DNA of 64,000 nucleotides from Bacillus sp. es.036. Lineage in GTDB: Bacteria > Bacillota > Bacilli > Bacillales > Guptibacillaceae. Of this stretch, positions 1-8,585 are shown one piece after another. The stretch is from assembly GCF_002563635.1 (NCBI RefSeq), contig NZ_PDIZ01000001.1:558001-622000 (forward strand). The letters run 5' to 3'. A program made the position numbers and the translations under genes. Within the stretch, counting starts at the first letter, position 1. Every line of letters starts with the position of its first letter. A model generated the notes under the pieces. The model saw nothing but the letters and a program-made list of their open reading frames with translations. It ran no database searches and was not told where the DNA came from.

Positions 1-72
1 GAAAATCCTTTTCTAAGCAGGAAAAAAAGACAATTAAAAGATGAAATGAAAGTTAGTTAGAGGAGTGGCAGT

Positions 73-570
73 ATGGCAGCAGAAATTAGTAGCCCAAATC
101 TTACATTATCAAAGGACGTCGTCAAAGTATGGACGATTAATGAAATCATTGGGAACAGTATAGGATTTCTTGTATTAGGTACACTTTTTTACCTCGACCA
201 TCGTTTCTTATGGTGGGAATGGGTCGGATGGCTTCTTCTAGCGGTTTTGGTTATCTCAATCATAACGGCAATTTGGGATGTTTTTATCCACCCGAAACTT
301 AAATATAAGCACTGGCAATATGAAATAGACGAAGAATACCTGAAACTGCGGCACGGGGCGATTAATGAAACACATCAGCTTGTGCCGATGAGCAAAATTC
401 AATCCGTTGCTACAAAACAGGGTCCGATTTTAAGACGCTATCAGTTATATGCTTTAAGCATTGAAACGATGGGCTCCTCCCATCTCATTCCTGCCTTACC
501 GAAAGAAGAAGCCTTTCAACTACGTGATACCATTGCACGCTACGCTAAGGTCACAGAGGAGGGAGAATGA
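73..570 (+). CDS. PH domain-containing membrane protein, YdbS-like
   Basis: This 165-residue protein has two hydrophobic segments (about residues 28-42 and 49-68). A C-terminal bacterial pleckstrin-homology-like domain (bPH2, about 80-160) follows, with the typical stretch LRHGAINETHQLVPMSKIQS. Length and arrangement match Bacillus YdbS. The ATG at 73 follows an AGAGGAG ribosome site at about 60-66. The stop overlaps the next start by four bases (ATGA), so the two genes are translationally coupled. YdbS and YdbT homologues occur as pairs. Their molecular role is not established; in Bacillus they have been linked to resistance to some antimicrobial peptides. The family call is firm and the function is open. 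Confidence 0.85.
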   Translation: MAAEISSPNLTLSKDVVKVWTINEIIGNSIGFLVLGTLFYLDHRFLWWEWVGWLLLAVLVISIITAIWDVFIHPKLKYKHWQYEIDEEYLKLRHGAINETHQLVPMSKIQSVATKQGPILRRYQLYALSIETMGSSHLIPALPKEEAFQLRDTIARYAKVTEEGE

Positions 571-2039
571 TGGGGTATCACAGATATTCCCTCTGGATCA
601 TTGCTTTTGACATTTGGAAGCTTGGAAAGAGTGCGATCTTCTTTCTCGTGTACTTTTTCCTTATTAAAAGAGGATCGGATTCTTTGATCTTTGTCTATGG
701 TCGTCCAGCTGTTCTTCTTCTTCTCGGACTTTCGATCATTCGCATTGGTTTAAAGTGGTTTACCCATAAGTACAGTTTGGATAATGATGCCTTTCATATA
801 AAAGAAGGGATTTTTACCAAATCTAAACGAACCATTCCATTTACCAAAATTGAAAACATCAATGAACATACGTCATTTTTCCATCGCCTAACTGGGACCA
901 CCTCCATTATTTTTGAAACAGGAATGAAGGGAGACGAGGCGGCGGTTGAATTTGACATTGTTTCTCGCGCTAAGGCAAACGAGCTGAAGGAACGTGTGGC
1001 TACAGTAAAAGAAACAGAAGAATCTGATGCAGCATTAGAAACAAAGGAGAAAGCAGAAAGGGAAGTGCATTTTAGAGCTAGGAAAAAGGATCTCTTGAAA
1101 GCTTCTTTTACTTCCTTAAGCTTTCTTTTCTTTCTTCCTTTGATTGCTAGTTTTTATTTCAAACTAGATGACATTTTTGGAGTCGAAGACGCGGAAGGAT
1201 TGTTTGTTTTTCTATTACAGTCAGGCTGGCTCATTGCGACGATCGTCTTCCTGGTTATTCTCGTATCCATTGTATTTGGTATTAGTCGAACGTTTCTAAA
1301 GTATGGAGGTTTTGAAATTGCAACGGATTCGGATCGCATCTACATACAAAAAGGGGTGCTGGATGCTACGAAGTTTTCGATATTAAAACATCGCGTTCAG
1401 GCAATAGAAATTCGCCAAACAGTGCTCAAGCGCTTATTGGGTCTTGCGGAGGTAAAGTTAACGAGTGTTGGTGAAGCGCGATCTGATGAAGAAAAGCTTG
1501 AAAGTAATTCTTTGTACCCGTTTTTACCTGTCCATCAAGCCTATGAAATGATTGAAGAGATCTTGCCATCCTATCAGGTAACGAAGGAGATGGATCGACT
1601 GCCACATGCCTCCCTGTTCATTCGACTAATAAGACCAAGCTTCATATGGATAATTGGAACAGGAGTGCTGTGGTATTTTCAGCCTGATGTATTAACTATT
1701 CCATGGTGGATCCTTTCAGCGGTACTCCTTCTTTTTGTAAGTGTGATCCGGTATTTGGATTACAAGCATACAAAATACACATTAAATGCGTCTTTTGTTC
1801 AATTTAAAACTGGAGGGTTATCTACCTCGTTGTTTGTAACAAAGCGGAGCAAAGTAATTGAAATTAGCATAAAGCGCGGCTTTGTCCAAAAGTGGTTCGG
1901 AGTGGCTTCCGTTGGTATCGTGAACCGTTCAAAACCTGTTCATCATTCAGGGGTTGAAGATGTTCCACAGGAACTAGCAGGTGCTTTTTATCAGTGGTAT
2001 CTAGGAAGAGGGAAAGAAGTGCAATTAATCAAGAGATAG
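567..2039 (+). CDS. PH domain-containing membrane protein, YdbT-like
   Basis: This 490-residue protein is the size of Bacillus YdbT (about 490). It alternates pairs of membrane helices (about residues 12-60, 180-240 and 345-395) with three bacterial PH-like domains. Each domain carries the recurring pattern of an IxxGxF segment followed by IPxxKI(E/Q) (for example IKEGIFTKSKRTIPFTKIENI near 85-105 and IQKGVLDATKFSILKHRVQAI near 262-282). It overlaps the upstream YdbS-like gene by four bases and follows a GAGGGAGA ribosome site. The two proteins probably form one membrane complex. The domain architecture is clear and no enzymatic motif is visible. Confidence 0.85.
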   Translation: MMGYHRYSLWIIAFDIWKLGKSAIFFLVYFFLIKRGSDSLIFVYGRPAVLLLLGLSIIRIGLKWFTHKYSLDNDAFHIKEGIFTKSKRTIPFTKIENINEHTSFFHRLTGTTSIIFETGMKGDEAAVEFDIVSRAKANELKERVATVKETEESDAALETKEKAEREVHFRARKKDLLKASFTSLSFLFFLPLIASFYFKLDDIFGVEDAEGLFVFLLQSGWLIATIVFLVILVSIVFGISRTFLKYGGFEIATDSDRIYIQKGVLDATKFSILKHRVQAIEIRQTVLKRLLGLAEVKLTSVGEARSDEEKLESNSLYPFLPVHQAYEMIEEILPSYQVTKEMDRLPHASLFIRLIRPSFIWIIGTGVLWYFQPDVLTIPWWILSAVLLLFVSVIRYLDYKHTKYTLNASFVQFKTGGLSTSLFVTKRSKVIEISIKRGFVQKWFGVASVGIVNRSKPVHHSGVEDVPQELAGAFYQWYLGRGKEVQLIKR

Positions 2040-2214
2040 TAAAGAGGAAGAAAAATGCTTATTGCATGAGTTTTTTAGTGCCAAACGTAAATTTCGTAGA
2101 CTTATATCATCATGTAAAGATGGGTGGAAGATCTCGTGAATAGGAGAATCATTATCTTTCTTATTAGGGCATTTAGCCTTGCTTCCAAAATTGTAAAAGG
2201 TAAAGGAGTTTATC

Positions 2215-2907
2215 ATGTTAGCGATTGGTATAAGAGAGTTTCAAAATCTATTTAAAAGCATTCGATCGATTATTATTATCTTGTTTATTTTTAGTGTAAC
2301 GCTTGGTATTGCAAAATTAATAAGCAATTATAAAGAAGTATTTAGTGAGGTTGGTTTAGACGGGGATATTTATATGGGCGGTTTAGTATTACTTATTATA
2401 GCGGCCGGACCATTATTTGTTGCTAGCCTTTCTCACAGTGCTATTAACCAGGAAATTCATTCAAGAACGATCCGTTTTCTTGCTACAAAGGTTTCTAGGG
2501 AGAAGATCGTTCTTGGTAAATTCCTTGGAATAGCCCTGTATTGGGTGGTGTGTATTTTAGTTGCTTCGCTATTAATCCTTCCTTTTACAAAAGGGTTTTA
2601 TTTCAATCAGTTTATGGAGTCGCTTATTTTCATCCTTTATTTTGTAGGACTTGCTATATTTCTTTCAACTTTGATTACGAAGCCTGGGATGACCATGTTC
2701 CTCGGAATTATTCTTGCGATCCTGTTGCCCATCATTGGCTTATGGAGTCTTGGATCAGAAAACCTCATCATTGATCTATTAAGCTATTTAACACCTTATT
2801 ATTATTATTATAGTCTAGGTGAACATATCTACACGTACGTTGTGTTGATCTTCCCTATACTGTTCGTATTAGGAAGTCTACTACTGATTAGAAAGAAGGA
2901 TTTTTAA
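2215..2907 (+). CDS. ABC transporter permease (ABC-2 type)
   Basis: This 230-residue polytopic membrane protein has about six hydrophobic segments (near residues 16-34, 58-76, 105-125, 140-158, 163-182 and 205-224). It carries the ABC-2 permease pattern, with a polar loop SRTIRFLATKVSREKIVLGKFLG just before the third helix. The ATG follows AAAGGAG at 2203-2209. Its stop overlaps the start of the ATPase gene (TAATG), so the two subunits are coupled. It probably forms the transmembrane part of an exporter of the NatAB/Ecs kind. The substrate cannot be read from the sequence. Confidence 0.85.
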   Translation: MLAIGIREFQNLFKSIRSIIIILFIFSVTLGIAKLISNYKEVFSEVGLDGDIYMGGLVLLIIAAGPLFVASLSHSAINQEIHSRTIRFLATKVSREKIVLGKFLGIALYWVVCILVASLLILPFTKGFYFNQFMESLIFILYFVGLAIFLSTLITKPGMTMFLGIILAILLPIIGLWSLGSENLIIDLLSYLTPYYYYYSLGEHIYTYVVLIFPILFVLGSLLLIRKKDF

Positions 2908-3824
2908 TGTATGCAATTGAAACAGAAGGATTAACAAAAATCTATGCCAAGAAGAAAGTAGTCAATGAGATTGATCTAAAAGTAGAACAAGGTAGCGTCT
3001 TTGGGTTTTTAGGAAAAAACGGAGCAGGTAAATCGACCTTTATTAACATGCTAGCGGGGTTAATCCATCCAAGTTCTGGCTCGTTTAAGATTCTAGGAGA
3101 GCAGTCTCATCAGAACCAAAAAATGGGTGTTCTACCAGACTACTCAACGTTTTATGATGATTTAACAGCTTTCCAACACCTAAAGTACTTTAGTAGACTT
3201 TTGAATGTAAAACTACCAAAACCGGAAATTCTTGACCTTTTACAACGAGTAGAATTAGAAGAAGCAGCACACGTAAAGGCAAAGAAATTTTCGTTTGGTA
3301 TGAAAAAGAAGCTGGGAATTGCACAAGCTTTAATCAATGAACCGGATATCCTCTTTCTTGATGAACCTACATCAGGAGTGGATGCGAACGCCGTATTAAC
3401 CATTCATCGCTTAATTCAAGACATTTCTAAGAAAGGAACAACCATCTTCTTAACCTCTCATAATTTAGATGAAGTTGAAAAGCTGTGCGATGATATTGCG
3501 ATCATGAACCAGGGTGTTATTACAGCTAAGGGAAGTATGCAGCAATTGAGAGCTAGGTATCAAAATAAATTGATCGTGTTTATCAAGCATTCGCGTTTGA
3601 ACGAAAAACAAATGAGTTCACTAAGACCTCAATTAGATGAACTAGCTAATAGGGTTGAATGGGATCAGGAATTAACGACTGTCACAGTAGATGGTGAATG
3701 GCTAATTCCAGAAATTAATCGAAGCTTTTTGCATGCGAATGTGGATGTGTTTCGGATAGAGGTGGATGAACCATCACTTGAAGAAATCTTTATAAAAATA
3801 GGTGGAAACCAACGTTCAGCCTGA
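2907..3824 (+). CDS. ABC transporter ATP-binding protein
   Basis: This 305-residue ATPase has a Walker A motif GKNGAGKS (residues 36-43), a signature-like FSFGMKKKLG (the canonical LSGGQ is degenerate, as is common in this subfamily), Walker B ILFLDEP followed by the D-loop TSGVDA, and the H-loop TSHNLDEVE. About 85 residues after the ATPase core form the C-terminal extension usual in NatA-type exporter ATPases. It overlaps the permease stop by one base and should energise that protein. The order permease then ATPase is less common than the reverse. Substrate unknown. Confidence 0.9.
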   Translation: MYAIETEGLTKIYAKKKVVNEIDLKVEQGSVFGFLGKNGAGKSTFINMLAGLIHPSSGSFKILGEQSHQNQKMGVLPDYSTFYDDLTAFQHLKYFSRLLNVKLPKPEILDLLQRVELEEAAHVKAKKFSFGMKKKLGIAQALINEPDILFLDEPTSGVDANAVLTIHRLIQDISKKGTTIFLTSHNLDEVEKLCDDIAIMNQGVITAKGSMQQLRARYQNKLIVFIKHSRLNEKQMSSLRPQLDELANRVEWDQELTTVTVDGEWLIPEINRSFLHANVDVFRIEVDEPSLEEIFIKIGGNQRSA

Positions 3825-3845
3825 CTGGATAGGGAGAAGACGAAG

Positions 3846-4577
3846 ATGAAAGAATTAATTGCCTATCGTTTTACAGAGTTTATTGATGCACCAATTGACC
3901 TCGTTTACGAATGCTTACATAAAGACGAGCATGTTCTAAATTGGAATACAATGATTGTTGAGCATATTTATGAAGGGCGAGAGGATGAAATGGGAGCAGG
4001 TTCTCGCTTTAAATCAAAGCAAAGGATTGGGAAGAAAGAGTACACGTTTGAGACGGAAGTGCTTGTTCACGAGCCTCCACATAGAATCGCTATGAAAACG
4101 ACAACGAAAGAGGGAATAAATTTTACGCGGTATGAGTTGATTGAAGGTGATGGAGGAACCCAATTATCGATCGAAGCAAGCTTAATTCCTAAAAACGTTG
4201 TGTATTTTCTAGCAGGAAAGTTGACGCTTTGGATGAGTAAATTTGTCTTTGATGAACAATACTTAGCGTTTATTCAATATGTGTACGATCGGCAATCCAA
4301 TATACATCAAGGCCTCGAGGTCATCTGCCATGAAGAACAGACAGGTCAAGAGTTTCTCGCTATCGCTTATCTGAATGAAGGACACTTATGGGATGTTTAC
4401 TTTAGTGTAGAGGACGAAGAGTTGTGCGAGAGATTACTTGCAAAGGGCTATGATGGAGCCTGTGATTCAGAAGTTTATCTTTTTGAAGCGATTCACTATG
4501 TTGATGCGGAAGAAAAGTTTATCGAATGGGTAGAAGAGGTGTATCTCCCATTGAAAAGCCCCTCGTCACCCGAATAA
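3846..4577 (+). CDS. SRPBCC (START-like) fold protein with extra C-terminal domain
   Basis: The first 145 or so residues of this 243-residue protein look like a polyketide cyclase/START-like ligand-binding domain: FTEFIDAPIDLVYECLHKDEHVLNWN, then a beta-rich stretch ending RYELIEGDGGTQLSIEASLIP. The last 95 residues are acidic and contain no motif I recognise. The gene starts 21 bases after the ABC ATPase stop behind AGGGAGAAGACGAAG, so it may be the third gene of that operon. The small-molecule partner is unknown. Confidence is good for the N-terminal fold and low for function. Confidence 0.7.
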   Translation: MKELIAYRFTEFIDAPIDLVYECLHKDEHVLNWNTMIVEHIYEGREDEMGAGSRFKSKQRIGKKEYTFETEVLVHEPPHRIAMKTTTKEGINFTRYELIEGDGGTQLSIEASLIPKNVVYFLAGKLTLWMSKFVFDEQYLAFIQYVYDRQSNIHQGLEVICHEEQTGQEFLAIAYLNEGHLWDVYFSVEDEELCERLLAKGYDGACDSEVYLFEAIHYVDAEEKFIEWVEEVYLPLKSPSSPE

Positions 4578-4647
4578 AAAGAAGGACAACTTTTTTAATA
4601 AGTGCGGAATTTCGTTTGAGTAGTGGCATTTTTAAATTATTAAACAT

Positions 4648-4703
4648 CTATGCTGCCATTTTAGGGGCCTTGCTACACCAGAGCTGGTGTTGCGATAGCA
4701 TAG
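4648..4703 (+). ncRNA. Possible structured RNA element in the leader of the MBL-fold gene
   Basis: A closing stem CTATGCT (4648-4654) pairs with AGCATAG (4697-4703). It encloses a perfect 7-bp hairpin ACACCAG-AG-CTGGTGT (4675-4690) and a possible short GCC/GGC stem (4655-4669), giving a three-way-junction shape. It lies about 68 bases upstream of the ATG at 4772. No T-tract follows it, so it is not an ordinary terminator. It matches no riboswitch class that I know. It could be a cis-regulatory element or a dispersed repeat. Confidence 0.35.
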
Positions 4704-4771
4704 GATTTTCTTATGAATGGTATGATAAGTGGAATATTAATTGGAATAGATAGAATAATGGAGGTACCCTC

Positions 4772-5626
4772 ATGCAACAAATAAAACAAATCGGTGATCG
4801 TTTTTACTACCAAACACCAGTATCCGAAACAGACCGACCGATTCTAGGGATGGTAGTTGGGGATGAAAAGTCGTTAATGATTGACGCAGGAAATTCAGAA
4901 GCTCATGCACGTTATTTTCTAGAGGAACTTTCAGATCGGGGGCTTAAAAGACCTGATATGGTAGCACTTACCCACTGGCATTGGGATCATATATTTGGGT
5001 TATCCGCGCTCAGAGATACGGTTTCGATTTCTTCTTTTCAAACGAAAGAAGAAATGGCTAAGCTTATTCCCTTATCATGGTCTGATGCAGATCTTGATCA
5101 GCGTGTAGAAGAAGGAACGGAAATTGAATTTTGTGCAACCGCCATCAAAAAGGAATTCGTGAATCATCGTCATATTACGATTACTCTTCCGGATCTAACC
5201 TTTGAGGACAAACTGGAAATCGATCTTGGCGGCGTGACGTGTGTCCTTCAACATGTTGGCGGAGACCATGCGGCTGACTCGGTGGTCGTCTACATAAAAG
5301 AAGAAAAAATTCTATTTTTAGGCGATTGCTTTTATCCTGATATTTTTTCTAGTAAAACCAACTATACGGTGAGGACGACAAACCAACTGCTTGATGTACT
5401 AGAAGGCTTTGAGGGCGAATGGGTGATTTTATCACACGGAGAAGCGATTCCGATTGAAGAGTTTAAGAAAGAAGTAAAGCTTTTGCGAACAGTTTCTTCC
5501 ATTACGGAAGCGTGTAGGGGGAATCAGCAAGAAATGCAACGTTCTTTCAAAGGTATCGTTGGCAGAGAGTTGAACGAAGAAGAACGTGAAGTGATTCAAG
5601 AGTTTGCAAACGGGTATAGCCTGTAA
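4772..5626 (+). CDS. MBL-fold metallo-hydrolase
   Basis: This 284-residue protein carries the metallo-beta-lactamase signature HWHWDH (H68, H70, D72, H73). Later come the expected metal ligands in GGDHAADS, the LFLGDC aspartate and the final LSHGE histidine, so a dinuclear zinc site is likely complete. The ATG follows ATGGAGG at 4759-4765. Members of this branch include thioesterase-like, glyoxalase-II-like and quinolone-signal-response-type hydrolases. Substrate is not predictable here. A small structured element precedes it at 4648-4703. Confidence 0.8.
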   Translation: MQQIKQIGDRFYYQTPVSETDRPILGMVVGDEKSLMIDAGNSEAHARYFLEELSDRGLKRPDMVALTHWHWDHIFGLSALRDTVSISSFQTKEEMAKLIPLSWSDADLDQRVEEGTEIEFCATAIKKEFVNHRHITITLPDLTFEDKLEIDLGGVTCVLQHVGGDHAADSVVVYIKEEKILFLGDCFYPDIFSSKTNYTVRTTNQLLDVLEGFEGEWVILSHGEAIPIEEFKKEVKLLRTVSSITEACRGNQQEMQRSFKGIVGRELNEEEREVIQEFANGYSL

Positions 5627-5705
5627 AAGGGTTTTTCTGGAAGGGGTTAAGGGGAAGAGTTATACTAGGTGATGGGTTAGAGGAAGTGTCATTAAAGGAG
5701 GCAGT

Positions 5706-5957
5706 ATGAAAAGTTTTAAAAAGCTGATCTATGGATGGTTTTATATCGTGAGCCCGCTTTTATATGTGATAGGCAGCGTATTATGGAAAGTTTATCTCTC
5801 AAATCTTCCGCTCTCAGAAAGTGTAACGGACACGCTTTCTATTCTCGGAATCTACTATTTCTTCATGAGTATTTTCTGGTTTTTCACTATGAACCGGGTG
5901 GAACAGGTGTCTCAAGAGATGACACATGATCAGCAACAAAAAGAGGGCTCAACTTGA
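5706..5957 (+). CDS. Small two-helix membrane protein
   Basis: This 83-residue protein has two hydrophobic segments (about residues 10-28 and 45-62) and a polar Q/E-rich C-terminus. The start follows AAAGGAGGCAGT. Its stop overlaps the TTG start of the next membrane protein by four bases, so they are coupled. I do not recognise a family. It may be a subunit of a two-component membrane assembly with its neighbour. Confidence 0.6.
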   Translation: MKSFKKLIYGWFYIVSPLLYVIGSVLWKVYLSNLPLSESVTDTLSILGIYYFFMSIFWFFTMNRVEQVSQEMTHDQQQKEGST

Positions 5958-6319
5958 AAGATTTCAACTTGCTTACATATAAAGAAGTCACAATCCGATA
6001 TGCGGTGCTGACGATTTTGCTGTCGCTTACAATCTTTGTGGTACCGTACTATTTACCGATATGGACTTATCTTGTTTGTATGGTTATTGCCATCACTAGC
6101 GTTGGGAGAACCCTTGTGAAATGGCTGCGTGGTGAGGTGAGAAAAACGTCTCTTAAGGGAGAGGTCATACGAACCTGTACAGTTTCTTTTATGGCTATTC
6201 TCTTACTAGTAACCCCGCTTCCTTATTCGATTGGGGTAAAACTGGGGATTGTTATCTTTCTATTGATTGTGAATATGTTTGAAATTATGAAGTTAAAAAA
6301 TAAGCATCAACGTTCATGA
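5954..6319 (+). CDS. Small polytopic membrane protein
   Basis: This 121-residue protein has four predicted membrane segments (about 15-30, 34-52, 72-86 and 92-110) and a basic C-terminus (LKNKHQRS). Translation probably starts at the TTG that overlaps the stop of the preceding small membrane gene (TTGA), which implies coupling. No domain family is recognised. Because the two ORFs are coupled and both are membrane proteins, a joint complex is the simplest inference. Confidence 0.55.
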   Translation: MKDFNLLTYKEVTIRYAVLTILLSLTIFVVPYYLPIWTYLVCMVIAITSVGRTLVKWLRGEVRKTSLKGEVIRTCTVSFMAILLLVTPLPYSIGVKLGIVIFLLIVNMFEIMKLKNKHQRS

Positions 6320-6414
6320 AAATAGACCTAAATCATTTGACTCATTTTTCTTAATGAATGTTTGCGATCATCACGTTTCATTTAATTGAATGGTGATAAT
6401 TTTCTAATAATACA

Positions 6415-6443
6415 TTGACATTTTGTTAAACAAAAGATATTAT
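6415..6443 (+). promoter_or_regulatory. Sigma-A promoter of the S-box leader
   Basis: TTGACA at 6415-6420 is followed by a 17-base spacer and TATTAT at 6438-6443, close to the sigma-A consensus. The predicted transcript would start near 6450, about 30 bases before the SAM riboswitch, and read through it into cysJI. Confidence 0.8.
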
Positions 6444-6481
6444 TTGAAACAATCATTGTTATCAAAACTTTATAGCAACAT

Positions 6482-6593
6482 TTCTTATCAAGAGAGGTGG
6501 AGGGACTGGCCCTTTGAAGCCTCGGCAACCGATGAGTTGAATAATCAACTCATACTGTGCCAAATCCAGCAGGTGTATCCTGAAAGATAAGAA
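6482..6593 (+). promoter_or_regulatory. SAM-I (S-box) riboswitch
   Basis: The P1 strands TTCTTATC (6482-6489) and GATAAGAA (6586-6593) enclose the S-box core. The core reads AGAGAGGTGGAGGGACTGG, then GCCTCGGCAACC, the variable P3 hairpin GATGAGTTGA/TCAACTCAT, then GTGCCAAATCC and AGCAGG. All conserved S-box blocks are present and in order. An intrinsic terminator follows at 6613-6649, so the usual transcription-off mode with S-adenosylmethionine is expected. The regulated genes are cysJ and cysI, sulfite reduction. Confidence 0.95.
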
Positions 6594-6612
6594 GATTGGC
6601 ATCGTTCTCACA

Positions 6613-6649
6613 AACCTTTCTTCTTATGCTTAAAGAAGAGAGGTTTTTT
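6613..6649 (+). terminator. Riboswitch-controlled intrinsic terminator
   Basis: AACCTTTCTTCTT (6613-6625) pairs with AAGAAGAGAGGTT (6633-6645) with one G-T wobble, followed by a run of T. It lies 20 bases after the S-box P1 stem and about 100 bases before cysJ, the normal spacing of an S-box expression platform. Confidence 0.9.
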
Positions 6650-6751
6650 ATGTGTATCTTAGAAGAGAGGAGCATGCTTCGTATTCATACGGTTTTAAAT
6701 CCGGGTAAACAACTTGTATTACATTGAATTAACTATGCGAGGTGGATTGTA

Positions 6752-8563
6752 TTGCATTTACAGGTTATGAATAGTCCTTTTGATCAAGAACAAACGGAAC
6801 TTTTAAATCGTCTATTACCAACACTAAATGAAACGCAGAAAATTTGGCTGAGCGGGTATCTTTCTGTTCCGGGAGTGGCAGAAACAGCGGCAACAACTGA
6901 AGCTCCCTCAGCTGAAGAAGCGTTCTCAAAGAATGAACCAAAAACGCGTGAAATTACGATTCTCTATGGCTCTCATACGGGAAATGGTCAGTCTCTAGCA
7001 GAATCTTTTTTTGAGCGGCTTGATCACGAAAAGTACAACGTTACGCTCTCATCCCTCGATGATTTTAAACCAAAGTCACTTAAGAAAGTAGAAGACCTTT
7101 TATTGATTACAAGCACGCATGGAGATGGAGATCCTCCTGATAATGCGCTAAGCTTTTACGACTTTATCCAAAGTAAGCGAGCTCCTGAATTAGGAGAAAT
7201 TAGATTTTCTGTCCTATCACTTGGAGATAGCTCGTATGAATTTTTCTGTCAAACTGGGAAAGATTTTGATAGACGTCTGGAAGAATTAGGAGCTACTAGA
7301 ATTTATCCTCGTGTCGATTGTGATTTGGATTTTGAAGAACCTGCGGAAGAATGGTTTGAAGGTGTCATGAGTCTGCTGTCTGATGCCCCGTCCAAGAGTG
7401 AAGCGTCACCTTCTAAGGAAGCTAGTGAAACGAATCTTTCGTACTCAAGAACGAATCCGTTTAAAGCAGAGATCTTAGAAAATATTAATTTAAACGGACG
7501 AGGATCGAATAAAGAAACGCGTCATCTTGAGCTTGATCTTGAAGGATCCAATCTCGTATACGAACCAGGCGACAGTCTGGGGATTTATCCAGAAAATGAT
7601 ACCACGCTTGTGCTTCAACTGATTGAAGAAATGAGTTGGGACCGAGACAGCCATGTGGTCATAAACAAGCAGGGAGACGTGCAGTCTCTTCAGGAAGCTT
7701 TGACGAAGACGTATGAGATTACAAGTCTAACAAAACCATTGCTTAAGAAGATTGCGGAGCTTACGGAGAGCGCAGAGCTTCTCCGCATGGTGAATGCCGA
7801 GGGAGAAGAGCTTAAGACCTACATTTACGGAAGAGATCTTATTGATTTGGTGAAAGATTACGGACCGTGGGAAATCGCTGCAGAGGATTTTGTGAAGATA
7901 CTGCGTAAAATACCAGTCCGTCTTTACTCTATTGCAAGCAGTCCGAAAGCGAGCGAAGACGAAGTTCATCTTACAATTGGGGCGCTACGATATGACGCAC
8001 ACGGTCGCGCTCGCACTGGCGTCTGTTCGGGACAGTGCGCTGAACGGTCACAGCCAGGTGATCAACTTCCAGTCTTTGTACAGCGGAACGAGAATTTTAG
8101 ACTGCCAAACAATCCCGATACACCTGTCATCATGATCGGGGCAGGTACGGGAGTGGCGCCGTATCGTGCATTTTTACAGGAACGAGAAGAAATTGGCGCA
8201 GGTGGCGATACGTGGTTGTTCTTTGGTGAACAGCATTTTGTCACCGACTTTCTTTACCAGGTTGAATGGCAAAAGTGGTTAAAAGATGGTGTGCTGACTC
8301 GCATGGATGTCGCTTTTTCTCGTGATACGGATGAAAAAGTGTATGTTCAACACCGCATGCGCGAGCAAAGTAAAGAACTATACGAGTGGATCCAAAAGGG
8401 AGCACACATATACGTATGTGGTGATGAGAAATATATGGCAAAAGATGTTCATATTGCCCTCGTTAACATACTTGAGAAGCAGGGTGGATTGAGCGAATCT
8501 GAAGCTGAAGCCTACTTATCGGATCTCCGTAACGAGAAACGCTACCAGCGAGATGTGTACTAA
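6752..8563 (+). CDS. cysJ: Sulfite reductase [NADPH] flavoprotein alpha-component
   Basis: CysJ passes electrons from NADPH through FAD and FMN to the CysI hemoprotein for six-electron reduction of sulfite to sulfide. The 603 residues show a flavodoxin domain ([12 protein letters not shown] near 69, [29 protein letters not shown]), an FAD domain with [10 protein letters not shown] and GVCSGQCAE, and a ferredoxin-reductase NADPH domain ([36 protein letters not shown]). It ends with the family's KRYQRDVY. The TTG at 6752 has GAGGTGG at the right distance; an ATG at 6767 is an alternative. It is controlled by the upstream SAM riboswitch and is followed by cysI. Confidence 0.95.
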   Translation: MHLQVMNSPFDQEQTELLNRLLPTLNETQKIWLSGYLSVPGVAETAATTEAPSAEEAFSKNEPKTREITILYGSHTGNGQSLAESFFERLDHEKYNVTLSSLDDFKPKSLKKVEDLLLITSTHGDGDPPDNALSFYDFIQSKRAPELGEIRFSVLSLGDSSYEFFCQTGKDFDRRLEELGATRIYPRVDCDLDFEEPAEEWFEGVMSLLSDAPSKSEASPSKEASETNLSYSRTNPFKAEILENINLNGRGSNKETRHLELDLEGSNLVYEPGDSLGIYPENDTTLVLQLIEEMSWDRDSHVVINKQGDVQSLQEALTKTYEITSLTKPLLKKIAELTESAELLRMVNAEGEELKTYIYGRDLIDLVKDYGPWEIAAEDFVKILRKIPVRLYSIASSPKASEDEVHLTIGALRYDAHGRARTGVCSGQCAERSQPGDQLPVFVQRNENFRLPNNPDTPVIMIGAGTGVAPYRAFLQEREEIGAGGDTWLFFGEQHFVTDFLYQVEWQKWLKDGVLTRMDVAFSRDTDEKVYVQHRMREQSKELYEWIQKGAHIYVCGDEKYMAKDVHIALVNILEKQGGLSESEAEAYLSDLRNEKRYQRDVY

Positions 8564-8585
8564 CCGTGATGGAAGGAGTTTGATT

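Noticed and set aside
4526-4753. A 75-codon frame after the SRPBCC gene.
   Set aside because: It overlaps the preceding gene in another frame and crosses the hairpin element; no ribosome site.
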